35,380 nt of DNA from Nitrospirota bacterium (lineage in GTDB: Bacteria; Nitrospirota; Thermodesulfovibrionia; Thermodesulfovibrionales; Magnetobacteriaceae): positions 1-35,380 of the forward strand of contig JADFXD010000025.1 in the NCBI GenBank assembly GCA_015233725.1, read 5' to 3'. Both the position numbers and the translations under genes were made by a program. Shown here piece after piece: positions 25,315 to 34,100 of this stretch; position 1 is the first letter of the stretch; each line of letters starts with the position of its first letter. The notes below the pieces were generated by a model. The model was given only the letters and a program-made list of their open reading frames with translations. It made no database searches and was not told where the DNA came from.

Positions 25315-25676
25315 ATTGCCGGCAATCCCCTGTTTTAAATTACCTGCATATCTACTGCAAATGTCCTGGGTGCATTATTTTTAATGCTGCGTTTATAATA
25401 CGGTAGTCCTGCACAAGTAGTGGTGACTGTCAACTTAACACCCTCCCCTAACTCCTCCGATCAAGGGAGGGGGATTGAATATCACTACCGAATGCAGGAC
25501 TACCTACAATACTTGTTAGAGTAATGTTGTGATGTCGTTAAAGAATGTGAGCCAGGTGCGACAATTTAGCCAGGGGTCGATGCCCCCATGGAGCGGAAAA
25601 GAACAAGGAGGGTTTTTTTAGTGTGGCCGAAAAAGAGCCTAAAGAAGCTGAATAATGCAAACAAGGCCAGACGCAG
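25315..25676. other. Gene-free spacer made largely of repeats
   Basis: About 360 bases without a convincing gene. It holds the palindromic element at 25402-25504 and, at 25545-25612, a repeat shared with 29230-29290 (GAGCCAGGTGCGACAATTTA, then CAGGGGTCGATGCCCCCATG and GAGCGGAAAAGAA). A frame on the + strand crosses the end of this region but has no codon bias or match. Confidence 0.6.
25402..25504. mobile_element. Second MITE-like palindromic element, ~103 bp
   Basis: Ends GGTAGTCCTGCA (25402-25413) and TGCAGGACTACC (25493-25504) are perfect 12-bp inverted repeats, extended by TAGTGGTGA and TCACTA. TAC flanks both ends (25399-25401, 25505-25507), a possible target duplication. An inner hairpin CCCTCCC...GGGAGGG is present. 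One arm also occurs at 17870-17881. Confidence 0.6.
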
Positions 25677-26231
25677 TTACAACAATCCCGCGTGTCTTAA
25701 GGCCTCTTTTAATTCAGGGTCTTTCTCAGCTTTTTCTCTGATTGCTATTTCCAGTTTCTCAGCTTTCTCTACCCGAGCCTCAAGTTCTTTAGTGGTTCTT
25801 ACCACAGGGGCCAATGTTGTTCGTCTGTCCCATAGGATGAACCCGACAAGAGCAAGCATGCTGCTCATTGTTATGCTAATTATTGCATACATAAGCCCTA
25901 TGACATAGTCAAACTTCTGGTTGGTGGCCTTGATGTTATCATCAATCCTCTGGTTGACAGCCTTGAGACCGTCGTCGATCTTTTGGTTGGTGGCATCGAT
26001 TCTCTGGTTGACGGCCTTGAGACCATCGTCGATTTTTTGGTTTGTGGCCTTTAAGCCCTCTTCGATCTTAACTTCCATCCGAATCATCCGATCCCTGTCC
26101 GCCTGGGTGAATGACGAATCCGCCGCCTCCGCAACTGACGGCCCCGGCCCAGCGAATGTAAGGAGAGAACCCGACCAAACTCCAATTGCCTGGCTTATCA
26201 GCAAGCCAAAAAGTATCACAAATGTCCTCAT
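25677..26231 (-). CDS. Coiled-coil membrane protein, array paralogue 1
   Basis: 184 residues. Signal peptide (MRTFVILFGLLISQAIGVWS), a conserved SVAEAADSSFTQADRDRM block, then a coiled coil made of 11-residue units (KAVNQRIDDGL type), a membrane helix near residues 110-135, and a conserved tail LWDRRTTLAPVVRTTKELEA ending ELKEALRHAGLL. Compared with paralogue 4 the signal region has an extra SLLTFAGPG encoded by a copy of the short repeat CTCCTTACATTCGCTGGG. Ribosome site AAGGAG lies 7 nt before the ATG. Function unknown; topology suggests an envelope-anchored coiled coil. Confidence 0.8.
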   Translation of the reverse strand: MRTFVILFGLLISQAIGVWSGSLLTFAGPGPSVAEAADSSFTQADRDRMIRMEVKIEEGLKATNQKIDDGLKAVNQRIDATNQKIDDGLKAVNQRIDDNIKATNQKFDYVIGLMYAIISITMSSMLALVGFILWDRRTTLAPVVRTTKELEARVEKAEKLEIAIREKAEKDPELKEALRHAGLL

Positions 26232-26265
26232 AATTCACTCCTTACAGTCGCTGGTATGATTGCAG

Positions 26266-26802
26266 TTACAACAACCCCGCGTGCCTTAAGGCCTCTTTTA
26301 ATTCGGGGTCTTTCTCGGCTTTTTCTTTAATCGCGAGTTCCAGTTTCTCAGCTTTCTCTACCCGAGCCTCAAGTTCCCTGGTAGTTCTCACCACAGGGGC
26401 CAATGTTGTTCGTCTGTCCCACAAGATGAATCCGACAAGAGCAAACATTCCGCTAAGTAGTACATACATCAGGCCTTTGTTATCGTAGAACTTCTGGTTG
26501 ATGGACTTGAGGCTGTCATCAATCCTCTGATTGATGGCATCGAACCTCTGATTGATGGCATCGAACCTCTGGTTGGTGGCCTTGATGTTATCATCAATCC
26601 TCTGGTTGACAGCCTTTAAGCCCTCTTCGATCTTAACTTCCATCCGAATCATCCGATCCCTGTCCGCCTGGGTGAATGACGAATCCGCCGCCTCTGCGAC
26701 TGTAAGGAGCCAGGAGTGTCCTGGAGCAGTAAAGAACGGACCCGAATTAACAGCCACTACCGTGATAAACAGCCAGGCAAAAAGTATAATAAATATCTTC
26801 AT
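26266..26802 (-). CDS. Coiled-coil membrane protein, array paralogue 2
   Basis: 178 residues with the same plan as paralogue 1: signal segment, AEAADSSFTQADRDRM, coiled coil, membrane helix and RRTTLAPVVRTTRELEA tail. Its coil mixes 11-residue (KAVNQRIDDNI) and 7-residue (NQRFDAI) units. The signal-peptide region carries FFTAPGHSWLLT, encoded by the palindromic repeat TGCTCCAGGACACTCCTGG joined to CTCCTTACAG (26700-26737); paralogue 4 lacks it. Ribosome site AAGGAG precedes the ATG. Confidence 0.8.
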   Translation of the reverse strand: MKIFIILFAWLFITVVAVNSGPFFTAPGHSWLLTVAEAADSSFTQADRDRMIRMEVKIEEGLKAVNQRIDDNIKATNQRFDAINQRFDAINQRIDDSLKSINQKFYDNKGLMYVLLSGMFALVGFILWDRRTTLAPVVRTTRELEARVEKAEKLELAIKEKAEKDPELKEALRHAGLL

Positions 26803-26837
26803 AATTCACTCCTTACAGTTGCTGGGTATGATTGCAG

Positions 26838-27278
26838 TTACAACAACCCCACGTGCCTTAAGGCCTCTTTCAATTCAGGGTCTTTCTCTGCCCTTTCTTT
26901 CATTACGAGTACCAGTTTCTCTGTCCGATCTTCAAGTTCCTTTGTAGTTCTTACCACAGGGGCCAGGGTTGTTCGTCTGTCCCATAATATAAACCCGACA
27001 AGAACAAACATTCCGCTAAGTAGTACATACATCAGACCTCTGTTATCATCGAACCTCTGATTGATTGCCTTGAGGCTATCGTCGATTCTTTGGTTTATGG
27101 CCTTTAAGCCCTCGTCGAGCTTAATCTCCAGCCGGGTTATCCGATCCCTGTCCGCCTGGGTGAATGACGAATCGGCAGCGTTAGCAACTGCAATGAGCGG
27201 CTTCGAGCTAACGGCCACTGTCGGGTTTATCAGTAAGCCAAAAAGCATCACGCTAAAAAGCATCATCAGTGTCTTCAT
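26838..27278 (-). CDS. Coiled-coil membrane protein, array paralogue 3
   Basis: 146 residues, the shortest intact member. Signal segment MKTLMMLFSVMLFGLLINPT, AADSSFTQADRDRITRLE, only two or three coil units (KAINQRIDDSL, KAINQRFDDNR), a membrane helix and the common C-terminal tail with ELKEALRHVGLL. It starts 8 nt after the stop of paralogue 4 with no ribosome site of its own, so coupled translation is likely. Confidence 0.8.
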   Translation of the reverse strand: MKTLMMLFSVMLFGLLINPTVAVSSKPLIAVANAADSSFTQADRDRITRLEIKLDEGLKAINQRIDDSLKAINQRFDDNRGLMYVLLSGMFVLVGFILWDRRTTLAPVVRTTKELEDRTEKLVLVMKERAEKDPELKEALRHVGLL

Positions 27279-27286
27279 GATTGTAG

Positions 27287-27793
27287 TTATAGCAACCCCG
27301 CGTGTCTTAAGGCCTCTTTCAGCTCCGGGTCTTTCTCTGCCCTTTCTTTCATTACGAGTACCAGTTTTTCTGTCTGTGCCTCAAGTTCCTTAGTAGTTCT
27401 CACCACAGGGGCCAATGTTGTTCGTCTGTCCCATAGGATGAACCCGACAAGAGCAAACATTCCGCTCATTGTTAGGCTGAGTATTACATACATCAGTCCT
27501 CTGATCTCGTCGAACCTCTGATTGATGGCATCGAACCTCTGATTGATGGCATCGAACCTCTGGTTGGTGGCCTTGATGTTATCATCAATCCTCTGGTTGA
27601 CGGCCTTGAGACCGTCGTCGATCTTTTGGTTGACGGCCTTTAAGCCCTCTTCGATCTTAACTTCCATCCGAGTCATCCGATCCCTGTCCGCCTGGGTGAA
27701 TGACGAATCCGCCGCCTCTGCGACTGACGGACCCGACCAAACTCCAATTGCCTGGCTTATCAGCAAGCCAAAAAGTATAACAAATATCTTCAT
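27287..27793 (-). CDS. Coiled-coil membrane protein, array paralogue 4
   Basis: 168 residues. Signal peptide nearly identical to paralogue 1 (FVILFGLLISQAIGVWSG), SVAEAADSSFTQADRDRM, coil with 11-residue units followed by three 7-residue NQRFDAI/NQRFDEI units, membrane helix and common tail. Ribosome site AAAGGAG before the ATG lies in the end of the truncated paralogue 5, whose stop overlaps this ATG (ATGA). Confidence 0.8.
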   Translation of the reverse strand: MKIFVILFGLLISQAIGVWSGPSVAEAADSSFTQADRDRMTRMEVKIEEGLKAVNQKIDDGLKAVNQRIDDNIKATNQRFDAINQRFDAINQRFDEIRGLMYVILSLTMSGMFALVGFILWDRRTTLAPVVRTTKELEAQTEKLVLVMKERAEKDPELKEALRHAGLL

Positions 27794-27954
27794 AATTTAC
27801 TCCTTTGATTGATGGCCTTTAAGCCCTCTTCCAGCCGAGTTATCCGATCCCTGTCCGCCTGGGTGAATGACGCATCCGCACTGCTAACGGCGATTGCCAT
27901 GCTCAACAGCAAACCAAAAAGCATCATCCTAAACAACATCATCAATGTCTTCAT
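27790..27954 (-). pseudogene. Truncated first member of the coiled-coil array (paralogue 5)
   Basis: From the ATG at 27954 it encodes a signal segment (MKTLMMLFRMMLFGLLLSMA), ADASFTQADRDRITRLE and one coil unit (GLKAINQR), then stops after SKL at the ribosome site of paralogue 4. The membrane helix and tail are gone. The join looks like a recombination between coil repeats. A TACAAT box lies 5 nt before the ATG, so this fragment may carry the promoter of the whole array. Confidence 0.65.
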
Positions 27955-28021
27955 GATTAATTGTACCATAAAAACTCTAAAAACGCTAAGAAAAAAACCA
28001 GTGTCAACGGCCACAGCACCC

Positions 28022-28038
28022 AAATGCAAAAAGCATTT
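28022..28038. other. Small palindrome AAATGC-N5-GCATTT
   Basis: A perfect 6-bp inverted repeat in the gap between the array and the broken DUF1566 gene, next to a TTGACA (28037-28042) on the + strand. It could be an operator or a weak terminator; nothing more can be said. Confidence 0.25.
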
Positions 28039-28107
28039 GACAGGATATTGAGGGTTATGCTACGATGTCTCAATCGTTACAATATCTCAATTTAATTGCT
28101 AAAATAA

Positions 28108-29352
28108 TGTACGTTTTGGAGGCTGCCGAACAGAAAAGAGTTTCATAGCATAACCGATTATGGGAGATACAGCCCATCGCTTCCATCCGGTTATCCCTTC
28201 GCAAATTTGAAGTTGGGCGACTACTGGTCATCTACTATCTACACAAATACTACGTCCGGCGCGTGGGGTTTATACATGAATGTTGGCTCCGTCTACGCCT
28301 ACAACAAGTCCTACAGCACCTATGTATGGCCAGTTCGCACTTGGTCAGCCCCTACACCGACTCCCACTCCCACACCTACACCTACCCCAACGCCAACACC
28401 AACCCCCACGCCAAACTGTACCGTTACAATCACCCCAACGAGCAAGACCTTCACCTCAACCGGCGGCAATGACAACGTGAGCGTAACGACAACAACTGGT
28501 TGCGCATGGACGGCAACAAGCAACGACACCTGGATTACAGTAACATCCGGCAGTTCCGGCTCAGGCAACGGTACCGTGACGTACTCGGTAGCGGCAAACA
28601 ATACCACAAACTCACGGATCGGCACAATGACCATAGCGGGGCAGACATTTACGGTACTCCAGGACCACCTCTCCTGTAATTACAATCTTACCCCGACAAA
28701 CAAGAAATTTTCCGCACGCAACGTCCCTTCCAACTGGCAGGTCAAGGCTGCCGAGGACTTCGATGGTGACGGCAAGAGCGACGTCCTTTGGCAGGATACC
28801 ACAACCGGCGCAGTCTACATCTGGCTGATGAATGGAACTACGATAGCCTCGCAAGGTTATGCGGTCAAGGGTATGCCGGCAGACTGGCAGGTCAAGAGCG
28901 TTGGTGACTTCAACGGTGATGGCAAGGCCGACATCCTCTGGCAGGGCAAAACCGGCGACGTCTACATCTGGCTGATGGACGGGACAAGTATCCAGGGCGG
29001 CAGCGGTTACGTCGTCAAGGGGGTCCCGCCGGAGTGGCAGATCAAGGCCGTTGCCGACTACAATGGCGACGACAAGAGCGACATGCTCTGGCAGAACTCA
29101 AACGGAGACGTATATATGTGGTTTATGGACGGCTCTACGATCAACTCCGGAGGCTACGTGGACCAAGGAGTCCCCAGCCAATGGAGCATCTACTATAAGA
29201 AAAAGAGAAAGAGGAGGGCGGCGGAGCTTTCTTTTCCGCTCCAGGGGGTCAGCGACCCCTGGCTAAGTTGTCGCACCTGGCCCTCCTCAGACCTCCCCTG
29301 CAAGGGCACCAGTGCCCTTGACCCCATAATTATCAATCCTAATTTTATATAA
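28108..29352 (+). pseudogene. DUF1566-BACON-VCBS surface protein, broken at both ends
   Basis: The frame is open from 28108, just after a stop, and begins directly inside a DUF1566 (Lcl_C) domain: WRLPNRKEF, GRYSPSLPSGYPFANLK, DYWSSTIYTNTTSGAWGLY and YVWPVR. No start codon or signal peptide precedes it; TTG at 28207 is the first possible start and falls within the domain. A PT-rich linker follows (28350-28411), then a BACON-type Ig domain (28412-28663: CTVTITPTSKTFTSTGG to GTMTIAGQTFTVLQ), then three FG-GAP/VCBS-like units with FDGDGKSDVLWQ, FNGDGKADILWQ and YNGDDKSDMLWQ. A fourth unit is cut after VPSQWSI by a repeat, and the remaining residues are repeat-derived. It was probably an exported surface or adhesin-like protein. 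Confidence 0.65.
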
Positions 29353-29373
29353 AAATTTCTGTCCATGTACTTA
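29197..29373 (-). mobile_element. MITE copy in reverse orientation, cutting the VCBS gene
   Basis: Right end TCTGTCCATGTACT followed by TA (29372-29373) matches the copy at 20826. Inside are GGAGGGCGGCGGAGCTTTC, a hairpin CCAGGGGGTCAGCGACCCCTGG shared with 25560-25585, and AAGGGCACCAGTGCCCTT. The left terminal repeat is missing, replaced by A/G-rich sequence that joins the VCBS frame. Confidence 0.6.
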
Positions 29374-29464
29374 TTGTTTACTTGAATCAACGCACCAAAA
29401 TCTCTAATGCTATTGCCATTGTGCAATACATAAAAAAAACATGCTTTTATATTGCACTATATGA

Positions 29465-29470
29465 TATAAT
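29465..29470 (+). promoter_or_regulatory. Candidate -10 box for pstB-phoU
   Basis: Perfect TATAAT at 29465-29470, 42 nt before the pstB ATG. No consensus -35 box sits at 17 nt. No clear Pho-box direct repeats are visible. Confidence 0.35.
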
Positions 29471-29512
29471 TACTGCTTATGATGAGTGAAGATGTCATAG
29501 AGGTATTAAGCG

Positions 29513-30274
29513 ATGGAAGATGAAAGGGTGCTTGATGTTAAATCGCTGGGGTTTTATTACTCAAATGGTGTACAGGCTCTCAGGAATATCTCCTTGCCGA
29601 TATACAAGAAAGCGGTGACGTCGTTAATTGGCCCTTCCGGGTGTGGTAAGACCACTCTGCTGCGGTGCTTTAACAGGATGCACGACCTCTACCCGGGTAG
29701 CCGTTACGAGGGTGAGATATATTTCGACAACGCCAACATCCTATCCAGCTCGGTAGACCTCATACACCTGCGTTGCAGGATAGGGATGGTCTTTCAAAGA
29801 CCTACGCCGTTTCCGATGACCATATTTGAAAACGTGGCCTATGGGCTAAGACTAAAGGGCGTCAAGAACAAGCAGGAGCTTGCACAATCTGTTGAGAGGG
29901 CATTAAGGCACGCTGTCCTGTGGGATGAGGTCAAGGACAGGATAAACAGCAGCGCCTATAATCTGTCCGTCGGACAACAGCAGAGACTCGTGATAGCACG
30001 CTCGCTGGCCGTCAAACCTGAGGTGCTGCTCTTTGATGAACCCGCCTCTGCCCTCGACCCCGTATCCACGTCAAAGATAGAGGAACTGGCCACCATTCTC
30101 AAGAAATATTATACAATCGTCATTGTTACACAAAACATGCAGCAGGCCGCAAGGATATCGGACTGGACCGGTTTTATGATGCTTGGCGAGCTGGTGGAGT
30201 TCGGCAGGACGGACACCATGTTTACAAACCCCTCCAACGTTCTCACAGATGATTACATATCAGGGAGATTTTAG
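29513..30274 (+). CDS. pstB: Phosphate ABC transporter ATP-binding protein
   Basis: Energises phosphate import through PstCA at the inner membrane. 253 residues, normal size. Walker [10 protein letters not shown] is at 40-48, followed by [11 protein letters not shown] typical of PstB; signature LSVGQQQ starts at 151; Walker B is at D175-E176 ([12 protein letters not shown]). A ribosome site GAGGT is 9 nt upstream. The permease and binding-protein genes are not in the window. phoU follows after 2 nt, as usual in pst operons. Confidence 0.94.
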   Translation: MEDERVLDVKSLGFYYSNGVQALRNISLPIYKKAVTSLIGPSGCGKTTLLRCFNRMHDLYPGSRYEGEIYFDNANILSSSVDLIHLRCRIGMVFQRPTPFPMTIFENVAYGLRLKGVKNKQELAQSVERALRHAVLWDEVKDRINSSAYNLSVGQQQRLVIARSLAVKPEVLLFDEPASALDPVSTSKIEELATILKKYYTIVIVTQNMQQAARISDWTGFMMLGELVEFGRTDTMFTNPSNVLTDDYISGRF

Positions 30275-30276
30275 AG

Positions 30277-30945
30277 ATGTCAATAAAGGACGATGAACTA
30301 AAAATAATAAAGGAGATGCTCCTAAAGATGGCCTCTCTGGTTGAGGCTGCCATCAAGGACAGCGTCAAATCCCTCCTGGAGAGGGATGTAGAACTGGCCA
30401 ACAGGGTCATCAAAAACGACCACGTAATCAACAGCTACGACGTCCATATAGATGAGGCGTGCATTAAATTCATAGCCCGCCGGCAGCCAGTGGGCAAGGA
30501 CCTGCGCTTTATCACCACGGGGATGAAGATCACCACAGACCTTGAGAGGATCGCCGACCATGCCGTAAATATCGCTGAGAGGGCAGTTGAACTCAGCAAT
30601 GAGCCATTCAACAACACCTACGACGATATCTCCAGGATGAGAGAGGTCGCACAGCGAATGATCAAGGATGCCATCGGCTCATTCGTCAACGAGGACAAAC
30701 GACTGGCCAAGGACGTCATCATGCGCGATGACGAGGTGGACGACCTCAACGACGCCATAATCGACGAGCTGATGGTGATAATGACAAAGCACCCCGAGGC
30801 AATTGTCCACGCAACGAAATTGGCCTACATCTCAAGAAACCTCGAACGTATAGCAGATCACACCACCAATATAGCCGAAATGGTCATATACATGATAGAA
30901 GGCCGTATTGTCAGACATATAGCCGATACCCACGAAACACTATAA
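30277..30945 (+). CDS. phoU: Phosphate-specific transport system accessory protein PhoU
   Basis: 222-residue all-helical protein with two PhoU repeats: VEAAIKDSVKSLLERD...EACIKFIARRQPVGKDLRFITTGMKITTDLERIADHAVNIAE and the second FVNEDKRLAKDVIMRDDEVDDLND...ISRNLERIADHTTNIAEMVIY. The E/DxxxD metal-binding motifs (DLERIADH and NLERIADH) are intact. It signals phosphate sufficiency from the Pst transporter to a PhoR-type kinase. Co-transcribed with pstB. Confidence 0.95.
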   Translation: MSIKDDELKIIKEMLLKMASLVEAAIKDSVKSLLERDVELANRVIKNDHVINSYDVHIDEACIKFIARRQPVGKDLRFITTGMKITTDLERIADHAVNIAERAVELSNEPFNNTYDDISRMREVAQRMIKDAIGSFVNEDKRLAKDVIMRDDEVDDLNDAIIDELMVIMTKHPEAIVHATKLAYISRNLERIADHTTNIAEMVIYMIEGRIVRHIADTHETL

Positions 30946-30951
30946 GCACCA

Positions 30952-30979
30952 TCCCCCTGGCCTTGGGCATCAAGGGATG
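30952..30979 (+). terminator. Inverted repeat after phoU
   Basis: CCATCCC and GGGATGG form a stem around an 18-nt loop just after the phoU stop. No T-run follows, so termination there is only possible; the MITE hairpins at 31080-31140 may do the same job. Confidence 0.3.
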
Positions 30980-31029
30980 GGATATACGTAGAGAGAGAGG
31001 AAACGTTTACCGTGAAAATCTCATCTAAG

Positions 31030-31146
31030 TAAGTACATGGACAAAAGTTTTTATATAACATTATGATTGAGCATTATGGGGTCAAGGGGACTGGTCCCCT
31101 TGCAGGGGGGTCTGAGGGGGGGCAGCGCCGCCCCCTTCTTTCTTTA
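31030..31146 (+). mobile_element. MITE copy lacking its right end
   Basis: TA (31030-31031), AGTACATGGACAAAAGTTTT, then AATTATG-like GCATTATGGGGTCAAGGGG, hairpins AAGGGGACTGGTCCCCTT and GGGGGGCAGCGCCGCCCCC, and CTTCTTTCTTTA. The GGGCAGGTACT end is missing. It lies between the convergent 3' ends of phoU and the giant kinase, so its hairpins could serve as a bidirectional terminator. Confidence 0.65.
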
Positions 31147-31151
31147 TCTTG

Positions 31152-34100
31152 TTAGTCTGAGAGGAGTTTTTGGGCTTCTGTGCGCACCTTTTCGCTGTTG
31201 TCTGTGAGGGCCTTTTGGGCGAGCCTCTTTGCCTCTGAGCCTTTGAAGAACTCAAGGGCGGCCACGGCGTTTTTCCTTACCTCGTCGCTCTTGTTGCCCA
31301 TCAGCCTTTCAATTGTCTTAAGGGCAGCATCGACATCAAGCCTCTTGCTTGCTATTATCTTCCTGATGTAAGGCGCTATTGGCTCCGTGTCAATGTCGTC
31401 TCTTAGGGCATACTCTATTATGGCATTTACGGCCTCTGTGCTACCCATGTAGACAATGGTCTGCGCAACGAGCCGTTGCCTGGCGCCTTTGTCTACAGCA
31501 TCCTGACTAAATTCCCAGGCCTTAGGCGGATCGGTAAGGGCAACAAGCAGGGGGGAGAGGACATCGTTGCCTGCATAGGAGAGCAGATAGCTAAGGGCAG
31601 TGAGTGTCTCAGCGTTATTGCCACCTAAAAACTGAGAGATCAGAGCATCCTGGACATCTTTGCCCGCGCTTAAGACAACCAGACAGCTAACATTCTGTTG
31701 TGTCCGTGGCGGTGTTGACATTATGGCGGTCAGGTGTGTCTTTACCATATAAAAATAACTGTCCTTATATACGTTAAGGTCTTTAATATCGCAATTACCC
31801 GGGGACTTACCCTTGACGTAATCAAGCGCCTCGTGTGCCCTATCGTCGTTGGTAATGAAGAGGGCAAACCTGCTCAATGCCAACTCGTTATAGCGGTCCT
31901 TGCGCGAGGTATATATATAGGCCGCAAGCCCCACAACGACAAGGACTATCAACACCGCAACCGTCAACCTCAATATCTTTGTCCTGTCTGTCCTGGCATG
32001 TTCTTGCTGGCTTATTTCGTCCTTGCTCTTGGGTTCGTCCATCTCAAGGGTATGGAACTTAGGCACCGATTCCGTCCATTTATCTTGATACGAGGGCAGT
32101 TTGTCCTTTAACAGCTCCTCAGAGGCATACTCAAAACCCGCAGCCATAATCCTCGATCTCAGGATATCCAGGTCATCCTCGCTCCATGAGGGTTTGTTCT
32201 TTTCGACATTGCCCCGCCTGTACTGGTAGGATAGAAACTCAGAGACGATGCCATTTGCCTGCGTCTTGCAGTGTATGTCCTGTTGTTGGTCGAGCGTCCA
32301 GTTGAGAAACCACCTTATTACCTTTGAATCCATGCCGGCAGAGTACAGCAACCAGCCATCAGGGCTAAAGACGACGGCGCTGACGGCATCTCCATGCCCC
32401 TGTAGTTTTTGCAGGCACTCCTGGTTGTGGATGCTCCACAGAGACACCGTTGCATCCTTACCCCCGGAGGCAAAATACTGGCCATCGGGACTAAAGGCCA
32501 CGCACGTTGCTCCCTCCTCGTGGGCGTCATAGCGAGCTTGCAATCTCCTTGTGTTGTAGTTCCAGAGGCCAATTGAGCCGTCCTGACAGGCCGTAAGAAA
32601 CATGGAGTTATCGGGGCTTATGGCAGGGCTTAAGGCAATGGCGTTTATAATGCCATTATGCTCAACCCTGTCGCGTTCCTTCCCAGTTACGGAGTCAAAA
32701 AAGACCAGAGAGCCATCCTCCAGGGCGGCTATAACGGTCTTTTCGTTGTAACTCAAGGCAATGGCCATCACCCCACAGTCGGCAACGTCGAAGCGTCCCA
32801 TGTAGTTATCCGTATCTGTGCGCCATAGCCTGATGATGCCATAGTTATCCTTATTCGTGCCTGCTGAAAACAGGTGTTGTCCACTGCGCGTAAGCGCCAT
32901 AGAGCTAAGACCTCCATACTGGCGGCTATAAGCTATAAGGGGGACGCTGGAGTCGTCGTTCCAACAGATAACCTTGCCACTATCACAACCAGTAAAGACA
33001 TAGTTGTTACAATAACTTAGCACAAGGGCGGTTATGACGCCTGTGAAATTCTTGTCCCTGCCTTTAGAACTGTCGTAATCACTGCAATCATAGAGGCATT
33101 GCGTATGTTTCGTTGTGATATCAAACATTGCTGCCCTACCACCTGTGCCGGCTACAAACAAATGTTCACCACTGTATGACAGCCTCAGCGCTGTGATACC
33201 ATCCTCATCAAGGGGGCTGTATTCATCCGTCTTGATGGGCGCACGGATTGAGCTGCGTTTATATATTAACGGGATACTGGCTAATAGTTCGATGACCTTT
33301 GCGTTGTCTGCATAGCCTGAGAGCTCTCGAGCGCTGTCTATGAGGCTTAATACTTTTGGGTAGTCTTTGGTCTCTAGGCTTTGTTTTGCCGCTCTTATCC
33401 TTCTGTCAAACTCAAACCTGATGTCCCCTTTTCTGAGGGAGGCCGGAGGGACCAGGGCATAGTTGCAGGCGTATCTGTTGAGGTAGTTCAGGCAGATGAG
33501 CTCGTTATCCTGGGCAAACAATATCTGATGCCCCCTGTCACTTGTAGCCGCATCCGCGATAGGCCCCTTATACTTGAATTGCGTATGCAGCAGGCCGTTT
33601 TTCAGGTCTCGCACGTGCACCGTCCTCTGTCCGGTTGACAGGGCGAAGTTGTCATCATGGCTGAAGGCAACTGAGGTTATCCTTCCCCAATGTCCTCTAA
33701 AGGTGCTGATGCACTCTCCGGTGTCTGTGTCAAAGAGGCATACGGTATCATCTATGCCCCCTGTTAGGAGACGTTTGCCATCGGCGCTCAAGGCGATCGT
33801 GGTTGAACCGGTGAACTGGCCTTGACAGCTCAGTAATAATCTTCCAGTCTTTGTATCCCACTTACATGGAGCAGAGGACTTCATGGCGGAGTAGACGTAC
33901 TTACCGTCCTTTGAGATGGCGATGGCATACACCGCCTGGCCCTTTGACGCTCCAGGACGCTCCTGGTTCTTTGACGCTCCAGGACGCTCCTGGCTCTTTG
34001 TATTAAACACGCCGGCTCCCTTGCCACGTCGCAGGTCCCAGGCGCGTATCGTACCGTCCATCGAGGCCGATACCGCGTAGGCGGTGCTGCCGACAAAGAG

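Noticed and set aside
25921-26060. Tandem repeated DNA that could suggest a CRISPR array (also 26520-26600 and 27510-27640)
   Set aside because: The units are 21 or 33 bp, contiguous without unique spacers, and encode the coiled-coil repeats of the array proteins.
28350-28411. PT-rich repeat as a possible phase-variation tract
   Set aside because: It encodes an ordinary Pro-Thr linker between domains, with no sign of slippage or of a promoter role.
29479-29524. A 15-codon upstream frame overlapping the pstB start
   Set aside because: It is too short to support, and has no ribosome site or recognisable peptide.
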